A stretch of 43,842 bases of DNA, from NCBI GenBank assembly GCA_018700895.1, contig JABIUV010000010.1, positions 1 through 43,842 of the forward strand. Reading direction: 5' to 3'. Under the pieces are notes generated by a model that was not told the DNA's origin, ran no database searches, and saw nothing but the letters and a program-made list of their open reading frames with translations. Both the position numbers and the translations under genes were made by a program. Positions 34,276-41,952 of this stretch are shown here, in pieces. This DNA comes from Bacteroidota bacterium (GTDB taxonomy: Bacteria > Bacteroidota > Bacteroidia > NS11-12g > UBA9320). Numbering within the stretch: position 1 is the stretch's first letter; every line of letters begins with the position of its first letter.

Positions 34276-34953
34276 CTATTGTAGTACTAACTTCCGCACA
34301 CCAACTTTTTCTTCAAATGCCACTTGCAAAAAGTATGTTCCTCTGGGTAGGTTTTGAACATCTAGTTGATTCGAAGAATTGTCGAATATCCCGTTTTTTA
34401 ATACTTGACCTTGCAGATTAACGAGTGTGTACTTACTGCCTATTTCTGCCTTAATGGTCAGGAAATCGGAGGTAGGATTAGGGTAGATGAAAAATGAACT
34501 CAGCTCAGGGATATTTACCGAGACTAAGTTGCGAGCATTTATCTTGAATACAATAGAATCACTATTGGCAGGATTGAGTTTGGAGGTAATACGCAAATGT
34601 AGAGTTCCTGAACCCGGAGTTCCATACATGACAAAGTACATTCGTGCTCTATCTTGAGCGTTGTTAGGTATTACCAATGAGCCCTCCGTAACAGGAGGTA
34701 GAAATCCGCAGTATAAATCATATCCTACGATATATTCCCATTCTTCTGGCATGTCTACGTATGTCAACTCCCAAGTGAAGTTTGTATCTCTTGGATGTAT
34801 ACTATCGTTTGTTAGTATAAAATTATAATTATAGTCGAAATTTCGGCTATCTACATTCAGGTTCTCGTGATAGGTAGTATCAAATGAAATCTGTGCGTTT
34901 ACATTAAAGTAAAATGAGGCAAGGAGAGTAGAGAGTATCACTAGTTTTTTCAT
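34276..34953 (-). CDS. Short secreted T9SS type A cargo protein
   Basis: 225 residues. Signal peptide MKKLVILSTLLASFYFNVNA. Residues 25-145 look like one immunoglobulin-like beta domain (NFILTNDSIHPRDTNFTWEL and GTLHLRITSKLNPANSDS). The C-terminal 80 residues are a type A sorting domain: SSFFIYPNPTSDFLTIKAE, YTLVNLQGQVLKNG, QNLPRGTYFLQVAFEEKVGV and the ending RKLVLQ. It is therefore exported through T9SS to the surface. The small Ig-like domain might be an adhesin or scaffold, which is a guess. Single gene with a -7 box 4 bases before the ATG. Confidence 0.82.
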   Translation of the reverse strand: MKKLVILSTLLASFYFNVNAQISFDTTYHENLNVDSRNFDYNYNFILTNDSIHPRDTNFTWELTYVDMPEEWEYIVGYDLYCGFLPPVTEGSLVIPNNAQDRARMYFVMYGTPGSGTLHLRITSKLNPANSDSIVFKINARNLVSVNIPELSSFFIYPNPTSDFLTIKAEIGSKYTLVNLQGQVLKNGIFDNSSNQLDVQNLPRGTYFLQVAFEEKVGVRKLVLQ

Positions 34954-34957
34954 TTTT

Positions 34958-34965
34958 CAAATATA
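34958..34965 (-). promoter_or_regulatory. -7 box (TATATTTG) of short T9SS gene
   Basis: Exact TAnnTTTG on the minus strand with only four bases (AAAA) between it and the ATG at 34953. No -33 TTTG is visible at normal spacing. Confidence 0.5.
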
Positions 34966-35004
34966 ACGGTAATAAACAACAAGCAGAATAAAGAGTAACT
35001 ATGC

Positions 35005-35086
35005 GTTATTTCGACTCAGAGCATAGCGAAGAATCTATCCTTTAACCACTAAATCATCATATCATTCCAAGGCTAGACTTTGGAAT
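35005..35086. repeat. Degenerate interspersed-repeat-like element with hairpin
   Basis: The phrase GTTATTTCGACTCAGAGCA followed by TAGCGAAGAATCTATCC (35005-35040) resembles a short repeat I recall from intergenic regions of Bacteroidota genomes (ATTTCGAC...AGCG...GAATCT). After it, ATTCCAA (35064-35070) pairs perfectly with TTGGAAT (35080-35086) around a 9-base loop. Only one copy lies in the window, so the repeat nature is unproven. The 200-base gap contains no gene I can support. Confidence 0.35.
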
Positions 35087-35153
35087 CTGAACTGTTTAGT
35101 GTGTTCGCTAAAGACGAATTTTATCGGTGGTTATCAGTTCGAGTGATTCCGAT

Positions 35154-36668
35154 TTATCGAGAACCAACCATAACCTTCCTCATAGCTACTTTGCCTTCGT
35201 ACATCACTCGTACAATGTAAGTACTACTTACTAAGTCACTCACATCCACAAAATTTATCCAATTGTGTAATGTTTTATTCAAAACTAGGTTGCCTTGTAA
35301 ATTAGTGATTTCTAATTGAGCACCGGGTTCCGTATTTATTTGGATGTAGACATGAGCTGGATTTGGGAATACATCGAGTTCTAGAGGGACAACGCTTTCA
35401 GTACCAAGTAACGGCATTGTTTCGAGAATACTATCTGCCACCAACACATCAGGTAGGCCATAGCCATACTCATTGTTTGGAGCATCGTATCTATCGCTGC
35501 TTTTCAGTATTGCTTCAAATACTTGAGCATTGGTTTTGTTGGGATGTGCACCTTTCAAGCAAGCAACCATTCCCGCTACAAGTGGGCCTGAGAACGAAGT
35601 TCCACTACCGCGACGTAACAAGCCATTTTCTCTTGGAATGGTATTTCTGCTTCCCATAGCTACCACATCGGGTTTTATGCGTCCGTCGGCACTCGGTCCT
35701 CTGCTGCTGAATGCGGTGATTTGCTCAAAACTATCCACAGCTCCAACACATAATACATTGACCCCGTCACACGGAGCGGTAATATGAAACCAAGGGTCAT
35801 TGCCGGAGTTACCCGCACTGTTGGTAATGAAAATTCCTCGCTTGGCTGCCGCTTCGGCAGCTATGGTAATAATGGTGCTCTCGCCATCCATATCTTGATA
35901 GGTATAATCACCCTGTAAACTATCAAATAAGGAGTAACCCAAGCTACTGTGTATAATGTCCACACCTACACTATCTGCCCACTCCATGGCATTCAGCCAA
36001 TTGAGTTCTTCTAGGTGTGTTTCGGAATAGGTGTTTTCTGTTCGTGCTAGTACAAAATCGGCACCAGGAGCTGCACCCACCATACTATCTGGATAGTTGA
36101 TACCAGCCAAGGCAAGAACTTGCATTCCGTGCGTACTCTCATCGTACTGCATAGGCTCATCATCTACAAAATCATAAGCAGCTTTCACTTGATTATTGGC
36201 CCACAGTGAATCGAAGATAGGTAGACTATCCACCTTCCAAAATCCACCATCAAATAAGGCAAGTGTTACACCTTCTCCCGTATTCCCACGTACATGGTAT
36301 TGGTGAAGATTAAGCATTTCTATTTGCCAATCACCTTGTCCATAGCTGAGATCTTCATCCGTACGGTCTTCTTGTGTTTGGTATGATTGGAAAGGAACTA
36401 CACGAGATACAAAAGGGAGTCCTTCCAATTTTTGAGCTTCGGAAATCTTAATACACGCAGCATTAAGCCACTTGCTCGTTCCTTGTATAATGATGCCGTT
36501 AGCTTCGATTGACTTCACATAGGTGTCACATAAAGGCGATGCGAAGTAGTCTTCACCCTCGCTGCATTTGTCTTCTAAGTACACCCAAGCATACTGAGCA
36601 CTACACGAAAATTGTATTAATACGCTGATTACGAGAGTACTAATCCTCCAATAGTTGTTTAATTTCAT
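35154..36668 (-). CDS. Subtilisin-like S8 peptidase with T9SS sorting domain (nested, possible own start)
   Basis: If translated from ATG 36668 inside the mutS frame, the product is 504 residues starting MKLNNYWRISTLVISVLIQF, then SCSAQ, a normal signal peptide. GAGG stands 5 bases before that ATG, an unusually good ribosome site for this genome. The protease triad is intact, counted from this Met: Asp140 (VTLALFDGGF), His180 (ESTHGMQVLALAG) and Ser358 (GSGTSFSGPLVAG), with Asn287 (SAGNSGND) as oxyanion residue. The end (about 430-504, LDVFPNPAHVYIQINTE to KVAMRKVMVGSR) is a type A sorting domain. It would be exported by Sec and T9SS. The first four residues M-K-L-N double as the conserved MutS C-terminus. 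Confidence 0.75.
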   Translation of the reverse strand: MKLNNYWRISTLVISVLIQFSCSAQYAWVYLEDKCSEGEDYFASPLCDTYVKSIEANGIIIQGTSKWLNAACIKISEAQKLEGLPFVSRVVPFQSYQTQEDRTDEDLSYGQGDWQIEMLNLHQYHVRGNTGEGVTLALFDGGFWKVDSLPIFDSLWANNQVKAAYDFVDDEPMQYDESTHGMQVLALAGINYPDSMVGAAPGADFVLARTENTYSETHLEELNWLNAMEWADSVGVDIIHSSLGYSLFDSLQGDYTYQDMDGESTIITIAAEAAAKRGIFITNSAGNSGNDPWFHITAPCDGVNVLCVGAVDSFEQITAFSSRGPSADGRIKPDVVAMGSRNTIPRENGLLRRGSGTSFSGPLVAGMVACLKGAHPNKTNAQVFEAILKSSDRYDAPNNEYGYGLPDVLVADSILETMPLLGTESVVPLELDVFPNPAHVYIQINTEPGAQLEITNLQGNLVLNKTLHNWINFVDVSDLVSSTYIVRVMYEGKVAMRKVMVGSR

Positions 36669-39236
36669 TAGTGCCTCAATGGGAGTGAGGCTTTCGATGC
36701 TCAATTTATCGATGGTTTGCAATACCTCAGCAGTTTTAGGGTCATTTATTTGAAACAAATTCAGCTGGTAATTTTGGTCTTGAACTTTTTTTATAGAATC
36801 TTTGGTGCTGATGCTTGCTCTGTCGTTTTCTAATTGTTTTAAGATACTATCTGCCCGCTTGAGTACTTTTTTAGGTATTCCAGCCATACGAGCCACATGT
36901 ATTCCAAAACTATGTTCGCTGCCACCTTTTTTCATTTTACGCAAGAATATAACCTTATTTCGTTTTTCCTCCGTACTTACGTAGTAATTGACTACGCCTT
37001 CGTTTTTACTCTCTAACTCATTAAGCTCGTGATAATGCGTAGCAAATAGTGTCTTGGGCTTTTCTTCACTTTGACTCAGAAACTCTGCAATACTCCACGC
37101 CAAACTTACCCCATCAAAGGTACTCGTGCCGCGACCTATCTCGTCTAGTATTACCAAGCTTCGCTCACTCAGATTATTGAGGATACTTGCAGTTTCTACC
37201 ATTTCTACCATAAATGTAGATTCACCTTGCGAAATATTATCTGATGCTCCTACACGGGTATATATCTTGTCTACGATGCCTACTTCAGCGTGAGCCGCGG
37301 GAACAAAACAACCTACCTGAGCCAGCAATACGGTAAGTGCGGTCTGTCGCAATATCGCAGACTTACCACTCATATTAGGACCTGTAAGAATGATAATCTG
37401 TTGATCTTCTTTGTTCAGATAAATATCATTAGGGATATACGTATAACCCTTAGCTAACTGTTGCTCAATCACCGGATGTCTACCATCCTTAATTGCCAAG
37501 TTCATACTATCATTTACATCAGGCTTGGTGTAGTTGTTATCTGCTGATACATTGGCAAAACTTGAAATACAATCCAGTTTAGCTATTTGGCGAGCATTGT
37601 GCTGCACATTCGTAATATAAACGCTTAATTTATCGACAAGTACCGTGTATAAGGCTGTTTCTAAGGTACTTATCTTATCCTCCGCGGCTAATATTTTCTC
37701 CTCAAATTCCTTTAACTCTGGTGTAATGTATCGTTCGGCACTTACCAGTGTTTGCTTTCTAATCCAGTCTTCAGGCACTTTATCCTTGTGGGTATGTGTC
37801 ACTTCTAGGTAGTACCCAAATACATTATTGAACGCCAACTTTAGACTAGATATTCCTGTACGTTCGGCCTCTCGCTCTTTGATGCCGAGCAGGTAGTCTT
37901 TACCGTTTTTAGATACTGATAGGTACTCATCTAGCTCATCATTCACACCCATTTTGAAAATACCACCTTTACTGGCTACCACTGGAGCATCATCTGCAAT
38001 GTGAGAATCGATCAGTGTGACCAAATCTTCACAGAGATGGAGATTTTTGGCAAAATGTACAATTGGTTCGCAATTGGCCGACAAGCACACTTCTTTTACT
38101 CGAGCTATAGATTTTAGCGAAGCAGACAGTTGTGATAGTTCCTTGGGGTTTATTCGTTTCAGAGCAACCTTACTGATTATTCGTTCTAGGTCGCCTATTT
38201 GATGTATCTCATCAGCCAACTTATCGTGCAAGGTTCTATTGTCAATCAGATACTCTACCGTGTCTTGACGTTCTTTTATTTCATTGATATCGAGCAGCGG
38301 TAGTATGAGCCAGTTTTTCATTAGCCTACTGCCCATAGGCGATATCGTTTTATCTACCACATCCAGTAAACTAATGCCTGTAGGGTGGTTACTATGTACT
38401 ATTTCGAGGTTACGAATAGTAAATGAATCAATCCATACGTGGCTTTGCTCATCTATACGCTTTATACTATTAATATGCTCTAAGTCAGTATGATGCGTTT
38501 GGTTGAGATAGTGTATCACCGCACCTGCAGCTATGGTAGCCTCTTCCATATGGTCTATCCCAAAGCCCCGAAGTGATTCTATGTTGAAATGCTTATTGAG
38601 TTGTTCCTTACAGTAATCTTCTTCAAAAAACCACTTGTCTATCGCATAACTGTAATACTCTTCACCGTAGGTTTTGTCAAAAGTGGTGCGGTAGGACTTG
38701 CTCAGTACAATCTCGCTCGGGCTAAGTGATTTAATAAGGCGTTCTACATAATCCTGATTGCCCTGTGCTACCATAAATTCACCGGTGCTTAGGTCGGCAA
38801 ATGCTACACCTACACGATTGTTTTGTTCGTGTATCGCTGCCAAGAAATTATTGCTTCTACTATCATACGTCTTATCATTGGCAGATACGCCTGGAGTAAT
38901 GAGCTCTGTTACTCCACGTTTTACAATGCCTTTGGCCGCTTTAGGGTCTTCTAACTGCTCGCACACAGCTACTCGTTGGCCAGAGCGACTTAGCTTGGGT
39001 AGGTAAGTGTCGAGCGAATGATACGGAAAACCAGCGAGTTCTATCTTACTACCGCCATTGTTACGGTAGGTTTGGACAATATCTAATATTTGGGCTGCTA
39101 TGATAGCATCCTCACCAAATAACTCATAAAAATCTCCAACGCGAAAGAGAAGTAATGTCCCCGGGTATGCCGCTTTTATCTCGCCATACTGTTTCATTAG
39201 TGGAGTTTCTTTTTGCTGCTTTACCTTTGTGCCCAA
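35154..39236 (-). CDS. mutS: MutS fused in frame to a secreted S8 protease with T9SS domain
   Basis: One uninterrupted 1360-codon frame. Residues 1-860 are a complete MutS: ETPLMKQYGEIKAAYP, mismatch motif F36-x-E38 in VGDFYELFGEDA, Walker A TGPNMSGKSAILRQ, LDEIGRGTSTFDGVSLAWS, helix-turn-helix region, and the normal C-terminal motif SLTPIEALMKLN. Instead of stopping, the frame runs into NYWRISTLVISVLIQFSCSA, a signal peptide core, then a subtilisin-like protease and a T9SS sorting domain (see the entry at 35154-36668). MutS recognises mismatches in DNA and works with MutL in the cytoplasm, so a joined secreted protease is functionally at odds. The start is TTG 39236, the first codon after a stop; the next ATG (39197) would cut 13 residues. 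It may be a real fusion, a recent stop-codon loss, or an assembly error. Confidence 0.85.
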   Translation of the reverse strand: MGTKVKQQKETPLMKQYGEIKAAYPGTLLLFRVGDFYELFGEDAIIAAQILDIVQTYRNNGGSKIELAGFPYHSLDTYLPKLSRSGQRVAVCEQLEDPKAAKGIVKRGVTELITPGVSANDKTYDSRSNNFLAAIHEQNNRVGVAFADLSTGEFMVAQGNQDYVERLIKSLSPSEIVLSKSYRTTFDKTYGEEYYSYAIDKWFFEEDYCKEQLNKHFNIESLRGFGIDHMEEATIAAGAVIHYLNQTHHTDLEHINSIKRIDEQSHVWIDSFTIRNLEIVHSNHPTGISLLDVVDKTISPMGSRLMKNWLILPLLDINEIKERQDTVEYLIDNRTLHDKLADEIHQIGDLERIISKVALKRINPKELSQLSASLKSIARVKEVCLSANCEPIVHFAKNLHLCEDLVTLIDSHIADDAPVVASKGGIFKMGVNDELDEYLSVSKNGKDYLLGIKEREAERTGISSLKLAFNNVFGYYLEVTHTHKDKVPEDWIRKQTLVSAERYITPELKEFEEKILAAEDKISTLETALYTVLVDKLSVYITNVQHNARQIAKLDCISSFANVSADNNYTKPDVNDSMNLAIKDGRHPVIEQQLAKGYTYIPNDIYLNKEDQQIIILTGPNMSGKSAILRQTALTVLLAQVGCFVPAAHAEVGIVDKIYTRVGASDNISQGESTFMVEMVETASILNNLSERSLVILDEIGRGTSTFDGVSLAWSIAEFLSQSEEKPKTLFATHYHELNELESKNEGVVNYYVSTEEKRNKVIFLRKMKKGGSEHSFGIHVARMAGIPKKVLKRADSILKQLENDRASISTKDSIKKVQDQNYQLNLFQINDPKTAEVLQTIDKLSIESLTPIEALMKLNNYWRISTLVISVLIQFSCSAQYAWVYLEDKCSEGEDYFASPLCDTYVKSIEANGIIIQGTSKWLNAACIKISEAQKLEGLPFVSRVVPFQSYQTQEDRTDEDLSYGQGDWQIEMLNLHQYHVRGNTGEGVTLALFDGGFWKVDSLPIFDSLWANNQVKAAYDFVDDEPMQYDESTHGMQVLALAGINYPDSMVGAAPGADFVLARTENTYSETHLEELNWLNAMEWADSVGVDIIHSSLGYSLFDSLQGDYTYQDMDGESTIITIAAEAAAKRGIFITNSAGNSGNDPWFHITAPCDGVNVLCVGAVDSFEQITAFSSRGPSADGRIKPDVVAMGSRNTIPRENGLLRRGSGTSFSGPLVAGMVACLKGAHPNKTNAQVFEAILKSSDRYDAPNNEYGYGLPDVLVADSILETMPLLGTESVVPLELDVFPNPAHVYIQINTEPGAQLEITNLQGNLVLNKTLHNWINFVDVSDLVSSTYIVRVMYEGKVAMRKVMVGSR
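39222..39229 (+). promoter_or_regulatory. -7 box (TACCTTTG) of RNA methyltransferase, inside mutS 5' end
   Basis: Exact TAnnTTTG match lying within the first codons of the divergent mutS frame and 24 bases before the TTG start at 39254. No -33 TTTG at usual spacing. Confidence 0.45.
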
Positions 39237-39253
39237 TTATTCTACCAATTATT

Positions 39254-39781
39254 TTGACTCGCAAGGTAAAAAACCAAGATTTGAATAGGCTCACTGTTGA
39301 AAAGTATAGGAAAGTTTCCAAAACTCCTATCATCGTTGTGCTGGACAATATACGCAGTATACACAATGTAGGGGCTATATTCAGAACAAGTGATGCTTTT
39401 CGCGTAGCCAAAATCATTTTGTGCGGTATCACAGCAACTCCACCACACCGTGATATACGCAAAACGGCCCTTGGAGCAGAAGAAAGCGTGGATTGGGAAT
39501 ACTCAGAAACGACCTTAGAGGCGATTAAAAATCTGAAAGAATGTCACATTTGTGCCTTGGAGCAGGTAGTAGATAGTGTACCCTTAAGAGAGGTGGACTT
39601 ACCGCAGGACAAAACAATTGTACTGATAGTAGGCAACGAAGTAGATGGAGTAGACGAAAAGTTGCTCGATTTTTGCAGTCAAGTCATAGAGATACCACAA
39701 TTTGGAACCAAGCACTCGTTTAATGTTTCGGTTTCTACAGGAATAACACTTTGGGAAATGTATAATAAAATAAATGCATAA
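39254..39781 (+). CDS. TrmH/SpoU family RNA 2'-O-methyltransferase
   Basis: About 175 residues from TTG 39254 (M-T-R-K-V-K-N-Q-D-L). The open frame reaches 39155, but that part overlaps mutS and its promoter box and is unlike the family. SPOUT-knot motifs are all present: IIVVLDNIRSIHNVGAIFRT (motif 1), KTIVLIVGNEVDGVDEKLLD (motif 2) and IEIPQFGTKHSFNVSVSTGI (motif 3). These bind S-adenosylmethionine in the knot, and the Arg in motif 1 is catalytic. It methylates ribose in tRNA or rRNA. The short form without an N-terminal RNA-binding domain gives no clue to the target. The 3' end overlaps the next gene by 8 bases. Confidence 0.9.
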   Translation: MTRKVKNQDLNRLTVEKYRKVSKTPIIVVLDNIRSIHNVGAIFRTSDAFRVAKIILCGITATPPHRDIRKTALGAEESVDWEYSETTLEAIKNLKECHICALEQVVDSVPLREVDLPQDKTIVLIVGNEVDGVDEKLLDFCSQVIEIPQFGTKHSFNVSVSTGITLWEMYNKINA

Positions 39782-41846
39782 ACAGATACGTCACATACTA
39801 CTTTTGACTACTATTCTATTAGGGTTTCTGCCCGCTAAAGCAAATGACATCATAAATAAGTACGTAGCCAAAATAGATGCAGAAAAACAACGCATAGACC
39901 TACTTGACCTAGCAGAAGATAATACTGTCACTCTAAAAAGTGCATTGCAAACGGAACAGGCAACGTCCACTTACTTGGTTTTACCAGGAAAGATTACCAC
40001 GACCATACTGGCCAGTCACCTAAGCACCAATGCTCAAAAAATTGATCAGCTTATACGAGTGTACGAAAACTTAAAACGCGTACGAGTAAGTAATGTGCAT
40101 TTTTACACACAGTTCAGACCGATATTTAGGCTAATACAGAAAGTGCAAACGGTAGACGACAGTGCACGACTAGAGTCAATTTTGCGTAGCAATGTTCAAG
40201 CTTCGCTTAATCTTATTGCATTTTATATAGATAAGCCTGTGGCAAAAAAATTCTTGATTCTCGCCGCTAGCTCACAACCTTCTGAATTGCTCAGACACTA
40301 CACCGAGTTTGATTACAAACCGTGGAGTAAGGAAGTGCTCAACGAGACGGTAAAAGTGGCCCCAATGAAAATCAAGACTTACCTACACAGCTGGAACGCC
40401 GTACATCAGCGAGTAAAGGCAAGTGATAATAGATTGACCAAACAGGTTTACGAAATATTTGAAGAAAAAGGTTCGTCCACACGTGCTTATGTATTGTTGA
40501 ACGACATTTTCAATGGTAAGTTGAGTATAGAAGAGGCTCATACGATTGCACGTTATGACAGTTCGCTTTTTGAATACTTGATTACCATGCGGTCAGTTGC
40601 TACACTTAATGGTGAGCACTCGGTAGACGAAGCTTTAAAGTATCAATGTCTAAAGCACGTTCGTGTGATCAATGATTTGCATGAAGAGTCTGATGCTAAG
40701 CGTTTTGCGAGTTTAAAGAAGTTTTCGGCACCTGAAATATATACCCTTATGGTATATAGCGAAGATGAAATATATACCTCTACATTTTTGGGAATGTATA
40801 AGCGTATGATGGCCAAAATGGAAGCTGAAGATACTTATCAGTTTTTACATAGCCTTAATTTTAACAAGTTCAGAACCTTTATCAAGATGTGTGCAGGGTA
40901 TAATGAACTCAACAGTTTCTTACTCAAAATGGGAGAGTGGGAAAAGCATCGTTTGTTTACCAAACTGGTAGAAGGGATAGAAAAAGCCAATGACAACTTG
41001 AGCAGTGCTGTTGCCGTGGCTGATACCTATGGGAGTATTCGTAATGGCTCTAGCAGATATATGTTGGAACAAGCCATTCTTAATTATTATGAAGATATAC
41101 GTTACACTAATCCAGAAGCCGAGAAACTATACGGTATCTTACTTAGCGTATTCGAGATCGGAGACCAAGCTAGCAATACGGCCTTGGCAGATCAAACAGT
41201 AAATCTAAGAGTTTTACCTATTAATAGAATTTACAAAGAAGGTAAAAACATCCAACAGCATTTCTTTTTTGACGACCCAGATGGTCGTGCGAGCTATGCT
41301 CACTTTTTGGGAATTTTTAGCAATGGTAAATGGAGCATTATAGACAAGAGTAGCTATATTATAGTGAAAAGTAAAACGGGTATGGATGTGGAAATATATG
41401 CCAATAAGCCTAGCACCGAGTACTTAGGACAAGATGCCATTAAAGCACATTTTGAGCAAATGGGTAGGTGGCCTGATGTGGTAGTACATCGCGGTCATTC
41501 CTATTTTGCTAGTGCAGCGATAGAAAGCCTTACGCCAAATGCCGAGATTGTATTTTTGGGTTCGTGTGGCGGATATAATAACATAAGCCAAGTACTCAAA
41601 TACTCGCCAGATGCTCAGATAATAAGCAGTAAGCAGATAGGGACAATGCACGTGAACGATAAGCTCTGCCTAGAGCTAAATGAGGTGATACGCCAAGGGA
41701 AAGACATCGTATGGGATAACCTATGGACGACACTCAATGGTAAATTCGCCAAAGGAACAACAGCAGCTAGCCGTTTTCAAGATTATATCCCTCCTCACAA
41801 AAACCTAGGTGCGTTACTTATCAAGACGTATAGGAGTGTATTGTAG
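39774..41846 (+). CDS. Secreted protein with caspase-like (clan CD) C-terminal domain
   Basis: 690 residues. Signal peptide RHILLLTTILLGFLPAKAN. Residues 25-490 are mostly alpha-helical with no family I recognise (helical repeats around LNDIFNGKLSIEEAHTIA and QFLHSLNFNKFRTFIKMC). Residues 510-690 look like a clan CD peptidase fold: a strand VVVHRGHSYF with His575, then about 20 residues on IVFLGSCGGYNN with Cys598, followed by DAQIISSKQIGTMHVND. His-Gly and Gly-Cys pairs in that order are how caspases, gingipains and CHAT peptidases present their dyad. It is probably a periplasmic or outer-surface cysteine peptidase or an inactive relative. It starts 8 bases inside the RNA methyltransferase gene, so translation is coupled. 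Confidence 0.65.
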   Translation: MHKQIRHILLLTTILLGFLPAKANDIINKYVAKIDAEKQRIDLLDLAEDNTVTLKSALQTEQATSTYLVLPGKITTTILASHLSTNAQKIDQLIRVYENLKRVRVSNVHFYTQFRPIFRLIQKVQTVDDSARLESILRSNVQASLNLIAFYIDKPVAKKFLILAASSQPSELLRHYTEFDYKPWSKEVLNETVKVAPMKIKTYLHSWNAVHQRVKASDNRLTKQVYEIFEEKGSSTRAYVLLNDIFNGKLSIEEAHTIARYDSSLFEYLITMRSVATLNGEHSVDEALKYQCLKHVRVINDLHEESDAKRFASLKKFSAPEIYTLMVYSEDEIYTSTFLGMYKRMMAKMEAEDTYQFLHSLNFNKFRTFIKMCAGYNELNSFLLKMGEWEKHRLFTKLVEGIEKANDNLSSAVAVADTYGSIRNGSSRYMLEQAILNYYEDIRYTNPEAEKLYGILLSVFEIGDQASNTALADQTVNLRVLPINRIYKEGKNIQQHFFFDDPDGRASYAHFLGIFSNGKWSIIDKSSYIIVKSKTGMDVEIYANKPSTEYLGQDAIKAHFEQMGRWPDVVVHRGHSYFASAAIESLTPNAEIVFLGSCGGYNNISQVLKYSPDAQIISSKQIGTMHVNDKLCLELNEVIRQGKDIVWDNLWTTLNGKFAKGTTAASRFQDYIPPHKNLGALLIKTYRSVL

Positions 41847-41952
41847 GAGATGTATTTCATAAGAAATTCTTCTGTTTGATTTTTTTATTCTAACTCGTGT
41901 TTAGTTATCATTGAATGCTTATTAATTTTAACTAGATATTTACAATTACTCA

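Noticed and set aside
41906-41913. TATCATTG as recQ promoter
   Set aside because: One mismatch in the TTTG half and the nearest TTTG is 27 bases upstream, too far for a -33 element.
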